The notes under the pieces: model-generated | Seen by the model: only the letters and a program-made list of their open reading frames with translations | Told to the model about the DNA's origin: nothing | Databases searched by the model: none | Assembly (NCBI GenBank): GCA_022835595.1 | Contig: BQUP01000005.1 | Span: 620,001 to 684,000, forward strand | Direction of reading: 5' to 3' | DNA: 64,000 bases | Origin: Cystobasidium ongulense | Lineage: Eukaryota > Basidiomycota > Cystobasidiomycetes > Cystobasidiales > Cystobasidiaceae | Shown here: piece by piece, positions 11,197-20,689 of the stretch | Layout of the letters: the number at the start of each line of letters is the position of its first letter | Numbering within the stretch: position 1 is the stretch's first letter | Program-made: the position numbers and the translations under genes

Positions 11197-14100
11197 TTAT
11201 GCAGCATGCTTCTTATGCTTCTTGTCTTTCTTGTGCTTCTTATCTCCATCACTCTTTGAGGGAGCTTCCTTCTCGTCTCTTTCCTTTCTCTTAGCCCCAG
11301 CAGCTGCGGGATTCTTCACACTGACGACCTTCGAAAGATCTTTGTCCTTGAAGTTCTGCCAAGCCGAATCATCGCCCTCTTCTCCATGCGTGATCTTGTA
11401 TTGCTCCAAATCAAGTGAATCGATAATCTCGCGCTGCTGTGCTCGGAGCGCACTTGTAGCCTCATCTGCTCCTGCATCAAGGTCAGCAGCTAACAATTTA
11501 GCTGTCGTAGCCCCTGACGTTCGACCATTCTGTTCTTTTTGCTGTTCTTCAACCGATTGTTGAGGAATGGTTTTATCAATCTCAGATTTCTGGATATCTT
11601 CGAGCGTCTTAACGATCTTGCGGATGATTTTGACGAAAAGAGCAAGTGATTGGGCGACAGGAAGTTTCAGCTCCTTTTCTACATCTTCGATTTCTTTCCT
11701 TTGCAACCCAAGAGCGAGTAGGATTGAACTCTGCACACCCGTAAGTTTGCAATCTGGATAATTTGTAAAACGCCCGGAGAAATAAAGCGTAGATAGAGAA
11801 GGTAGAAGATCGAGGATGACATGATAGTCCAGCATGTTATTGCTGTATGAGATAAGACGCTTCATGTCGTATGGAGAGAAAAGCTCTTTGATTTCTTCCC
11901 GTGACAGCGGTGGTTGCCTCTTGCTGTTTAACTCCCCTGCGTTAGCACCTTCCAGTATGCTCAAAGCAGTCACCGAGGAGAATTCGCGGAAGTTGTACGA
12001 TAGCAGAGAGAGGAAGCGTTTGCGGAAATCTGCACAAAGGATCCTTTAGCACATGATACTCCTCAAAGCAAAGATAGAGACTACTTACCGCTTGCGAAAT
12101 CGCTCAGCCATTCTTTCGAAGAGTCATTTTCGCCGCCTTGAATGCCTCGGAGCATAACGCAAGTATGTTCGCCAGTGAGATCATTCATTGTTTGTCTCAC
12201 GTATAGCGGTACATATCCTGCCCGCTTCCAGAACTTCAGTAGTTGAGGTGTGAGACCGTACGACACGCCCAGCCAGTCTAGCTGCTGTGGCCTCAGCTCC
12301 GGCAGCCTCTGAAGCAGAGGAGGCATCTTTGCGGGATCGCGAACCCGGGCGGAGTTGTCGGACGATAATTCGGCGTTCTAGAAATCGCAAAAGAAGTTAG
12401 ATCTGATGTGAAATGCACAATAGAATAGGAAGCGACTCGCCTTGTCGAACTTAGCGACGGTCTTGAAGTCCTCCCCGCCCACTTCTTTCTGTGCCTCATC
12501 AAGGTTGACAAGCTTGCCGGAGAAGAAGTCAGATAGAACTGACAGAGCGCGGCTTCCGTATCCCATCTTAGCAAAGTCTGGATTGGTGGCTATTCTGACC
12601 ACGCGCGCTCCGGACAGGGTCGCGAAGTCATCGTCCTGGAACTGTAAGAGAGGCAACATCATCAACCTTGAACCCAGGAGGTTAGACGCGCTCTTGACAA
12701 TCTTACCTGCTGAGATACTGTCCATGGAATGAGATCGCCTCCAGCCTTAATACCTCTCGTCAAGCTGTTCAACACGCTCTGCCTTGAGATCTTACCCTCA
12801 AGGGCGACTTGCATGACGACGAGAGGTTCAGGAAGAGTAACTTCCTTTGCATTCTCCTTGATCGGGGGTAAAAGGACAAAGAGCATATGATTAGGAGCAT
12901 CGGAAAGCAGCTGAAGATCGTTAGGCGAGTTCTTGTAGTGTGAAGAAACGAAGAGTGCCATGAGCTTCTGGAGAAATACCTCAGATATCGCATGGTAGGA
13001 GAAGAGAGTGTCTCTATTGACGGCGTATAAATCGCAGGTCGAGGGGTGAGGAGTGCCTTTGGCAAGTACCGAACTCGAATTGAGCATAGATAACGAAGAG
13101 TCCAGGCATAGGAGGGAGTTTAGCCATTTTTCGATTGCATCGTTCTGACCGTATCGAATAGGAGTATCGAGCTTGATTTCTCGAAGAGAGCGGGTGGGTC
13201 CGGCTGCGCCTTTGGCTGTGGTATCTTTGGCCGTCAACGCCGAGTTCGCAGGGGTGGTGGAGGTAGAAGAGCGGGACAGTTCACGAAGAGATTGGATGAG
13301 CTTGAGTGACAATGATCGACCTGTACCTTCGTAGCCATTGATGGTAGACGCCATGAATACGAGGTATGGTCCCATCAGAGCGCGTACCAGAGGAAGAGGA
13401 ATAGCCGCTGCTTCATCAATGACTACTAGTTCCGCCTGTCCTAGAACATGGGCATCCTGAGGCTGAATATATTGAATGGTCTGTCTATGGTTGCGGAAGA
13501 TATTGCATCGGACGACGGCATCACCCCAATCCTTGTTACTGGATTTGACGATGTCGTAGTCGAGGAACTCTTTGTATCCGAGTCTGTCGAAGCCTTTGAA
13601 GACGAATTGCCAGAAGGTGCCCAAATTATCTGGATGTGGCGAGGTGACGAAGATATTGGAGTAGCTGTAGCTGACAGCTAGTGCCACCGCTAGGCCAAGA
13701 GCAGCTGATTTACCACGACCACGAGCAGCAGTAAGGGTGACGGTAGAAGATAAGGATTTTGAAGACAAAGCGTCGGTGAAAGTGAGCAGAGCTTGAGCCT
13801 GATCAATTGTGACAGTCTCTGGCACGACACTGCCGACTGGAAGGGTGTCCTTGAGGCTTTCAATGAGTTCTTTGAGCTGTTTCGTCTCGGCGGAGTTGCT
13901 TGCAGGGGGACCCTCTAAGTGCTTTACGTCTTTTCCAGCTGAAATTGGCAGCACATTGAGCTCATCATCGAGAACAAGCGCGGAACGACACGAGCCGAGT
14001 GAAAGGATGAATCGTTCGTTGAAGCGGGCTACGGGATCTTCCGAGCTTTCCGTGCGATATCGAGCATGCACATCCATAGACATGGTGTAAAGCTGTTTCA

Positions 14101-14683
14101 AGCTCTTCATGCTTTGTAGGAGAAGGACGACAACCCCTCCACCTTGGACTGTCTCGATGGTTCTAGCGAGAAGATTGGGGGTGATAGCCTCGAAGTCTTG
14201 AAGAACAAGCATGCCAAAGGTCTGTCCGAGAATTTTGTCTGTATCACGGTAGTAGCTGGTTGTTCGCACGTGGCGCACAGGTTTGCAGTCAGGTATAATT
14301 CAGGTGCAACGGTGGTCCGGCGGCGCTTACCTATATCGAATGTCGGTTACGCCAACGAAGAGCTCGAAAGGGTCCAATTCTCCCTCATCACGTATACCTC
14401 GCTTGACATCTCTCTTGATCTTGCCCTCTCTTTTCTTTCTGTTACTTGTGAAAGCTAGCTCCTTCTTGTAGCACCACAGTACGTTCGGCCTACTCGTAGC
14501 AGCTTTACTAGTCGCACTAGATAGACGAGCTTGTGATAGCAGGTAGTGCAGATTGACAATTTGCGAATGCTGCTGCTTGGGAGAACCGACAATCACGAAA
14601 AATGATCGCGTGTAGGATAGGACGCCATTCGTGATGAGCTGCGGTACCCGGGGGTCCAAAGGCTTCCGCGTCTGTCCAGACAT
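11197..14683 (-). CDS. KRE33: RNA cytidine acetyltransferase (Kre33/NAT10 family)
   Basis: Five exons (14683-14331, 14255-12707, 12641-12441, 12377-12089, 12029-11197) give 1074 residues, close to yeast Kre33 (1056) and human NAT10 (1025). The family makes ac4C in 18S rRNA and in tRNA (with a THUMP adaptor) in the nucleolus. Visible in order are the N-terminal TmcA-like region (ELFVGVTDIRYS, DFEAITPNLLART) and a Walker A ARGRGKSAA at about 296-301. VVIDEAAAIPL (Walker B), the GNAT core RVVRIATNPDF-KMGYGSRAL and DWLGVSYGLTPQLLKFW follow. The C-terminus is Lys-rich (KKHKKDKKHKKHAA), as in nucleolar members. The intron 12378-12440 has a GC donor (gcgagt) and a TAG acceptor, and no GT donor fits. 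Start MSGQTRKPLDPRV matches the family. Confidence 0.96.
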
Positions 14684-15381
14684 GATTAGAAGCTTTGAAG
14701 AATAAGAGCTAAATGCAATATGTCTGTCGAAGACCGCAAAGTGGACATCCTCAAATTTGCAGGAGTCGGCAAAGCGTGATCGAAACAGTGGCAAAGCCAA
14801 AGTGCACTGTTGCAGCAAAGAGCCTTGCGCTACAGTACGGTGATGAGCTGTAAGTATTGCAAGATACACTTCGGATCACTCGTGTTCTACTGTCCTTATG
14901 CACTGTCTCTATAAAACACAATACCTTTACATTAGGACAACTAAAGCATCTAGTGATGGGTCTGAAGTAAGTCGCAACTTAGAAACTTCAGAGGCCTTTC
15001 GTAGCTATCTTATCTGTATATGTCATTCGCGAGCCTTGAGATACGCCCTAACGGCTTCTCATCGTCTAGCTTAGTGCTCGAACCGTCCAAGCTGGGTCTT
15101 TTCGTCGGCCGATGAAAACCTTCTTGACCATTTACACGGACAGAGAATGGTGTCTGCTTTGAGGATTGAGAACTGATCCTGACCGACAGTCTTGGACGAG
15201 ACTCGCTTCTGTGTCGAGTAACTTGCGGCTTTTCTGCCTATCCGGCAAGCTATTCTTAACGGTATTTTGTCCGAATGAGAGTCCGCCGTGCTAGCTGAGC
15301 AGAGTACAGGGACAACCCGTTGGCAGCACTTTCAAGGGTTTCAAAAGCTCCCTGTCATGTCCTCGCGTAGTGTGTCATTCT
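14684..15381. other. intergenic region, no gene seen
   Basis: Nearly 700 bp between the KRE33 start and the 3' end of the small mitochondrial gene, both on minus. No coding exon, tRNA or repeat was recognised. It probably holds the KRE33 promoter and the 3' untranslated region of the next gene. Confidence 0.4.
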
Positions 15382-15875
15382 CTAAACGAGTCTTTTCGTC
15401 GAGTTGGGCTTGTCGAGCTTCTCAGCCTTCGAGGCGGTTTGGCGTGTGTCTTCGGGCAGAGTCATGAACTGCTGTTTGAGGTCCGAGAATTGTTGTCGAA
15501 TCTATACGAGAAACGGTGACAGATGAGCATACGTGTAGATGTAAGCTGAAATGCTTTCTGAAGCTTACTGGTACAAAGCAGTGATTTTCTTGCTGAAAAT
15601 CATAAAATAGTACCGAATAGACACCGGCGACTGAGGATAGCGAAAGAAACCATCAGGGCTGAGACAAAGCTTTAGTGTAAACAGAGTAGAATCGTACCTC
15701 CTGCTAGAACAAATCCTAGAGCTTGTGCTCCTCGCTGCCACGGCGCCGGAGCTGCATGTGTTGGAACGGCTTCTGGTCCAGTAGGTAGCGGAGCAAGACT
15801 TGGCCGGGTAGAAGCAGAGCGTCGTGCTGGGTAGAGTCTTGATGTCGATAAAGCCCTGCGAGTGGACTGCATCAT
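15382..15875 (-). CDS. small probable mitochondrial single-pass membrane protein
   Basis: Three exons (15875-15698, 15630-15569, 15501-15382) give 119 residues, and all junctions keep frame. The N-terminus is rich in Arg, Ser and Ala and lacks acidic residues (MMQSTRRALSTSRLYPARR), as in a mitochondrial presequence. A hydrophobic segment follows at about 50-65 (GAQALGFVLAGVAGVYSVL, spanning the first junction). Then comes a soluble tail FYDFQQENHCFVPIRQQF with a short coiled-coil-like stretch, ending STKRLV. I do not recognise the family; small respiratory-complex assembly factors have this layout, but that is only analogy. An in-frame ATG at 15935 upstream is less likely because it would precede the presequence with acidic residues. 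Confidence 0.6.
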
Positions 15876-16405
15876 CTTGCCAAATGATATATGGTGAAGC
15901 AAGGTATCAACGTCGTAGCCGATTTCGTTCAGCAAAAGGTGATCGGGCTTCTTGGGATGTTTTCATAGCCAGGTACTAGCACTTCAACTCTATGACTAAG
16001 TACAGAAGTATCTCTGCGAGCTCAAGAGGCGATAGGAGACGGTCCTCAGGGTTGGTAGTCCTTCCGCTGGCAGTCGCGAATTTGAAACGAACACTTCCTT
16101 CGTTACTACTAGTAGCCCCAGAGAGGTTGCCGCCCCGAGGGAGCTCCCCACGGCTATGAACAGACGCATATATATCATTTACGAAATGTATAGTTGTCAC
16201 GGCACCGCAATCATTGTTCTCCATTCGAAATGGTAGCCGTATCGGAATACAAGGCGTTTAGCGAACAGTCACGACAGCCGGCAAAGAAGGGCGACTTCGG
16301 CTACTGACGGTGACCGCCACCGCAGCCAAAAAGAACAAGGCGTACATAGAAGCAGAGCTGAGCTGTTTGGTTGCCTCCCTACATCATCAGCTTTATTCTA
16401 CTATC
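15876..16405. other. divergent intergenic region
   Basis: Lies between a minus-strand and a plus-strand start codon and should hold both promoters. An 82-codon open frame on minus (16224-15976) is present but has no recognised similarity and is not annotated as a gene. Confidence 0.4.
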
Positions 16406-17021
16406 ATGTCGTGTACATTCCTACCTGAGATCGTTCATCCTGAAGATGGCCGCAAGCTAGCTCATGAACCGAACAGCGTGCTCCTTCTGCGGGGTGAGGC
16501 ATGCCTACGGAATGGTATAGTATGATTAGCTCACCTTTACTACAGGCCCTGGTCACAACCTCATGCGCGAGAGAGCGGATGGCGCTACCGAAGAATCCTT
16601 GACGGCTATCCAGACTATTGAAGAACGCCTTGCCAAAGTGGCGGAAGCTAAAGGCTTGAAGCTGTATGCCGCTCAGTCCAATGTGGAAGGTAGGTTTGGA
16701 TATCTAAAAAAGAATAAATTATGCTAATTGTTCGAAACAGGCTTCCTCATCAATCACATTCACGCTGCTCGGAGGTTCGGATGCATTATTTTCAGTCCTG
16801 GAGCATACTGTCATTATTCGTATGCCATGTACGATGCTCTGTTACAGACAAGCAGTACACCATGGCTCGAAGTCCATCTCGGAAACATGTATGCCAAGGA
16901 GGAGTTTAGAAAGTCTGTCCTAGCACCTCTGTGCAGCGGAATTATTGTAGGATGTGGAGCTACAGGGTACGAAATGGCAATGTTGCGGGCGAAAGAGTTG
17001 ATTGAGGAGAGGAAGAAGTGA
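16406..17021 (+). CDS. divergent type II 3-dehydroquinate dehydratase-like protein
   Basis: Three exons (16406-16493, 16546-16689, 16741-17021) give 170 residues. The fold is recognisable from LLLRGPGHNLM (normally NGPNLNLLG), AAQSNVEGFLINHIHAA, IIFSPGAYCHYS, LEVHLGNMYAKEEFR and GIIVGCGATGYEMAM. Canonical enzymes dehydrate 3-dehydroquinate in quinate catabolism or the shikimate pathway. Several active-site elements differ here. The lid loop after GPGHNL is shorter, with no Tyr of the usual REPxxYG motif. The Asn of the INPGAY/LNAGG motif is Ser, and EVHISN reads EVHLGN. His in GAYCHYS and EVH is kept. The protein could be a substrate-shifted or inactive paralogue; the shikimate step in fungi is normally done by the AROM protein. 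Confidence 0.8.
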
Positions 17022-17147
17022 ATAGTGAAATAACTTGTAAGGTAGACGTAGCAACAGCTTTAATAAAGCTGGGTCCAAAAAAGCTTTGTCCGAGTGATAT
17101 ACATATTTCGAGCAAAAACCCAGTACCGAATCCGGCAAAAACAATGT

Positions 17148-17249
17148 CGACAACTGTGAGATTTGAACTCACGCGGGAAATCCCATCAGCTGTAACGGAT
17201 CCTGTTGGATCGTTCGAAACTGACGCCATAACCACTCGGCCAAGTTGCC
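17148..17249 (-). tRNA. tRNA-Ser(CGA) with intron
   Basis: On the minus strand the 5' strand GGCAACT pairs with AGTTGTC (7 bp, one G-T) and the discriminator is G. The A box TGGCCGAGTGG and the T arm GTGAG-TTCAAAT-CTCAC (B box GTTCAAATC) are present. The anticodon stem TCAGT/GCTGA encloses the loop TTCGAA plus A, with anticodon CGA. An intron of about 21 nt sits after the base following the anticodon. The long variable arm (GGGATTTCCC) is diagnostic for class II tRNA-Ser. It should read UCG codons. Confidence 0.85.
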
Positions 17250-17555
17250 CATACTTTGTCCAAGATTTTAGCAGATTTCCCATCATTCCTGCTCCTACCG
17301 GGTAGTAGTGTCATGCCTTCCTTCCTTTGGCTATATCTGGCTACCTCGACTTCGGACAGCCAAACTTGCCACCGTATGCGAGCCTTGCTTTTCATTTGCA
17401 GTGTCAGATCTAAAAGCTCGCAGACTTTCTGCTTCGGCGAGATCCGATTACCGAGATCCGTGTTGAAATTGGTTCCTACTTCATTGCTGCACTGTACGAT
17501 AAAGGTGGTGGCCAGTCAGCAAGTCAGGAGTGCCTATGCCTAGGCGTTGCTTGTC
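17192..17555. repeat. left arm of a ~360-bp inverted repeat
   Basis: This segment is almost identical to the reverse complement of 19584-19942. Outside the N run I count three substitutions and a one-base indel. It starts inside the tRNA-Ser intron and runs through the 5' half of the tRNA gene and its upstream flank. The two arms enclose about 2 kb with the UPF0303 gene. Confidence 0.9.
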
Positions 17556-17583
17556 GGGCCACTGACTTGAAATGCAATTGGAT

Positions 17584-17695
17584 CTGTCCCTTACGTATAA
17601 ATCATGCGCCCAGAATGCAAGCTGTAGGTCACAGATGCTACATCTGTGACCTACAGCTGGAGAACTGGGCGCACGAGATTATACGTGAGGGACAG
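17584..17695. repeat. 112-nt foldback (hairpin) element, left copy
   Basis: A near-perfect self-complementary unit. CTGTCCCTTACGTATAA at the left end pairs with TTATACGTGAGGGACAG at the right end, then GCGCCCAG with CTGGGCGC, and the centre is a long perfect stem (AGCTGTAGGTCACAGATG and its complement) with a tiny loop. No clear target-site duplication is seen. A related copy lies at 19435-19545. It could be a MITE-like foldback element or a structured RNA; the sequence does not decide. Confidence 0.75.
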
Positions 17696-18260
17696 CTCTT
17701 TGAGTGATGTGCAGGATTAAGTGTAAGTAATATATCAGTAAAAATAGTCCCTGTTCCCGTAAGGGAAAGGCATGTTCAGATCCGTTCTTTGGGCAAAAAG
17801 CATACGGTTTGTGCAGCTTTCTTCATGTCGACAGAAACGCAAAATAATATCGTTTGCAAAGCGACCTGAGCATTGATTATAGCGATTTTAATTGTAGTAG
17901 AGTGTAATACTAGCTTTCTTGTAACTGGCGTTGAGTTGATGTAGTGGAAACCTGCGAGTTGGCATATTTTTATGTTTGGTATTATTGCCGACTTCTCGTC
18001 CCGATCACTACCGCCATTACCCGGTTCAGTTCCATTTCAAGTTGAGCTGCGGTGGCTCGTCTGCCTTTCCACCTCACGCACACGCACGTAACTTCAGCTC
18101 GCCCACATACGTCGAACGTGGAACCTAGACTGTAAGATAGTACCTTATAGGGACGAAAGGCAGCCGAGAAGGCTTACGAACCCACTTCAATAGCCGATCG
18201 CCCTACCTTACACTTGAAAGCAAGCACATACTTTCAAAAGAGAATACTTCACCAGCAAAC
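17696..18260. other. upstream region of the UPF0303 gene
   Basis: AT-rich, then CA/TC-rich sequence between the left hairpin and the start codon at 18261. It probably holds promoter and leader. No further gene was seen. Confidence 0.4.
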
Positions 18261-18818
18261 ATGGCATCCACATCATCAGAGCTACCACCAATGCTCACTG
18301 AAGTTTCGGAGATCCTAGCTCAGGAAAATAGCTTCGTCTTCGATTCCTTCACTTCAGAGACCGCTTTTGAGCTAGGGTGCCTGCTGAAGTCTCGGATCCC
18401 GACACTTGTACCACATGGTCCTCCAGCTGCTGTACAGATCACTCTAGGTACAGGAGGTGGTAATATTCTTTTCCACGCTGTCACCAAACCAGGCAATGGA
18501 TCAGGCGCTTCGGTAGCACCCGATAACGATGCATGGATAGCAAGAAAGAGGGAAACAGTCCTGAAATGGGGACTTTCAAGTTATGCTTTACATCATAAAT
18601 TTACTAAAATGGCTAGTCCAGAAAGTATCCACGCCTTCAAAATCAGATATGGCGAGGAGAACATCGGTAAATACTGCCTTTTCGGAGGTGGCTTCCCTGT
18701 TAGAGTTAAAGGTGTGGAAGGTGTGGTAGCAGTCATTATCGTCTCTGGACTTAAGCATCACGAAGATCATTTAGTCATCGTCAAAGTACTTCAAGAGTGG
18801 TTTGCGAAGCAGCAGTAG
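18261..18818 (+). CDS. UPF0303 / HbpS-like (DUF336 fold) protein
   Basis: A single exon of 185 residues. The body matches the UPF0303 family (yeast YBR137W-like, heme-degrading-domain/HbpS fold): SFTSETAFELGCLL, AVQITLGTGGGNILF, DAWIARKRETVLKWG, GKYCLFGGGFPVRVKG and VEGVVAVIIVSGL followed by a helix ending VLQEWFAKQQ. The biochemical role in fungi is not established; in yeast the homologue is a small cytosolic protein linked to the GET pathway. The gene sits alone inside the 2-kb segment framed by inverted repeats and hairpins. The ATG at 18261 follows a purine-rich AAAC context. Confidence 0.85.
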   Translation: MASTSSELPPMLTEVSEILAQENSFVFDSFTSETAFELGCLLKSRIPTLVPHGPPAAVQITLGTGGGNILFHAVTKPGNGSGASVAPDNDAWIARKRETVLKWGLSSYALHHKFTKMASPESIHAFKIRYGEENIGKYCLFGGGFPVRVKGVEGVVAVIIVSGLKHHEDHLVIVKVLQEWFAKQQ

Positions 18819-19434
18819 ATGCACTACCCGCCTGCGGAGTGGTACAGACTGCAACATGCGCAATAGACATTGCGTCCGTAACACCCCTAAAGCTCCTTCG
18901 ATACTGTACAAATTGGCCTCAGGCAAGCAGTAGATGGATAGACGACAGCAAGGGTGCACCTGAGCTAGTTTCGGACAGAGTTTATGTTTGCCATAAGCGC
19001 CTTGGCCCAGGATTGCGAAACTCGTCTCCTTGTCCATCGGGGCAATGATAGATTCTGTCGGCAACCGCGAGCAGTTTAATCAAATTTTCCTAGGTCTTCC
19101 TTCCTCTCCTTCTAATGGCATTAATGATCCCAGTGCCTCATCGTGGGTACTAAAGTAACAAGATCAAGCCAGATACACAAGAACTGTCTTGTCGTGTACA
19201 TGTTTTTCCCGACACACTAAAGCATTCAGGACCGTAGCCAGCAAGTAAAGCCATGAATATACTCTTGGCTCACTCTTAAGTTCTCACACGCTGCAGAGGT
19301 GCAAAGCGACCTAATACTGCCGAATGTGCCATTGTCAAATGTCGTTGCGATGGTGTCAAAGTCTCAAGCTCCCTCTTGCTTGAGGCCGCATGCCACTGAT
19401 ATATATCGAACATTAAAATTGCAGCTTACTCACA
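18819..19434. other. intergenic region, no gene seen
   Basis: 3' flank of the UPF0303 gene up to the right-hand hairpin. I found no coding exon, tRNA or repeat in it. Confidence 0.4.
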
Positions 19435-19545
19435 GGGCTATATCTCACGTATGATCTCATGTGCCCAGAATGCAGACTGCAGATCACAAATGGCAATCTG
19501 CAGATGGAAACCTGGGCACACCAGCTTATACGTGAGGTATAGCCC
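19435..19545. repeat. 111-nt foldback (hairpin) element, right copy
   Basis: GGGCTATATCTCACGTAT at the left end pairs with ATACGTGAGGTATAGCCC at the right end, with two mismatches or wobbles. Inner stems are GTGCCCAG/CTGGGCAC and CTGCAGAT/ATCTGCAG. It shares the core ACGTAT..TC.TG.GCCCAGAATGCA with the element at 17584-17695, so the two are one family. The outermost TIR bases differ between copies. Confidence 0.75.
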
Positions 19546-19583
19546 ATTTGCAAAGTGTCATCTATCCAAAGGCTTCTCACGAA

Positions 19584-19942
19584 GACAAGCAACGCCTAGG
19601 CATAGGCACTCCTGACTTGCTGACTGGCCACCACCTTTATCGTACAATGCAGCAATGAAGTAGGAACCAATTTCAACACGGATCTCGGTAATCGGATCTC
19701 GCCGAATCAGAAAGTCTGCGAGCTTTTAGATCTGACACTGCAAATGAAAAGCAAGGCTCGCATACGGTGGCAAGTTTGGCTGTCCGAAGTCGAGGTAGCN
19801 NNNNNNNNNCGAAGGAAGGCATGACACTACTACCCGGTAGGAGCAGGCATGATGGGAAATCTGCTAAAATCTTGGACAAAGTATGGGCAACTTGGCCGAG
19901 TGGTTATGGCTCAGTTTCGAACGATCCAACAGGATCCGTTAC
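19584..19942. repeat. right arm of the inverted repeat, with assembly gap
   Basis: Reverse-complement copy of 17192-17555, about 99% identical by eye. It contains the window's only N run (19800-19809), which stands in for about 15 bases present in the left arm. It ends within the tRNA intron sequence, after which the two copies diverge. Confidence 0.9.
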
Positions 19943-19991
19943 CCAACTTGAAGCTGAGGGGATCTCCTGCAAGAGACTCAAACAAGTCACG
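19886..19991 (+). pseudogene. tRNA-Ser(CGA)-like pseudogene
   Basis: The 5' half copies the tRNA-Ser at 17148-17249, from GGCAACTTGGCCGAGTGG through the CGA anticodon loop and intron, with one base deleted before the anticodon stem. The 3' half has diverged. A plausible GCTGA strand and variable arm GGGGATCTCC remain. The T arm no longer pairs, and no 3' strand complementary to GGCAACT follows. It is therefore probably not a working tRNA. Confidence 0.6.
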
Positions 19992-20689
19992 TGCCTTGTC
20001 TACAGAATTGCAGGATTGCCGGCCGATGCACAACTCGCACATTCTGTAATCTGCTCAATGAAGGATCCGTCACCTTTCCTGACGACTTCTCAGCCGAGTG
20101 GAATGGCCGTATGAATCATGCTGTGGTGTGCTATGATTTTCTGATAGCGGTTGAGGTGCGGGTGATCGGTGGCGGGCGGACTTTTGCAGTGAGACTTTCC
20201 ACCAAGCTGCATGCAGACACATTGATTTGCAACTGATGGAGTAGGACAGATGGCAGTTGGGCCAAACAATGAGTTCCATCTTGTCGCGTTACCTTTCTCG
20301 CCCTAGTGTACACTCCAATGGCTGCTTTCCATCTGACGCGTGTGTTCGCTTGCTATCGTTGAGGCGACACCGACACTCGTGCGATAAATCATTCGAGCAA
20401 AATGGAAGCATGGAGGTCCGGCACAGGATATAAGCAAGCGTGTGAGGGTGGAATGGCACGATGGTGTACGATAAACAATACCCTCCAGCCCGTTGTGTAG
20501 GCTGTGCTTGCTTGTTGCGATTGCCTGGTTTGATCTTCCCACAAAGTTGCACGTTTTCCATAATCTGGATCAGCTCTTGACTCTTCTCCCAACCACGACA
20601 GTCGCAATTGCATACTTTCAAACAGCATAGGATTACACGAGACCAACCAGCACACACACCCGCTCCTTCTAATTCAGATACCCCCCAAC
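19992..20689. other. 5' flank of HMG-CoA synthase, no gene seen
   Basis: About 700 bp upstream of the HMG-CoA synthase start codon, ending in a CA/CT-rich leader. It is probably promoter and 5' untranslated region. No coding exon was recognised. Confidence 0.4.

Noticed and set aside
15976-16224. 82-codon open frame on the minus strand between two divergent genes
   Set aside because: No recognised motif and no splice-linked extension. It lies in a region that must hold two promoters, and I cannot tell it from chance.
17256-17543. Open frames shared by both inverted-repeat arms as a possible transposon protein
   Set aside because: The frames are short, change strand between copies only because the repeat is inverted, and show no transposase motif.
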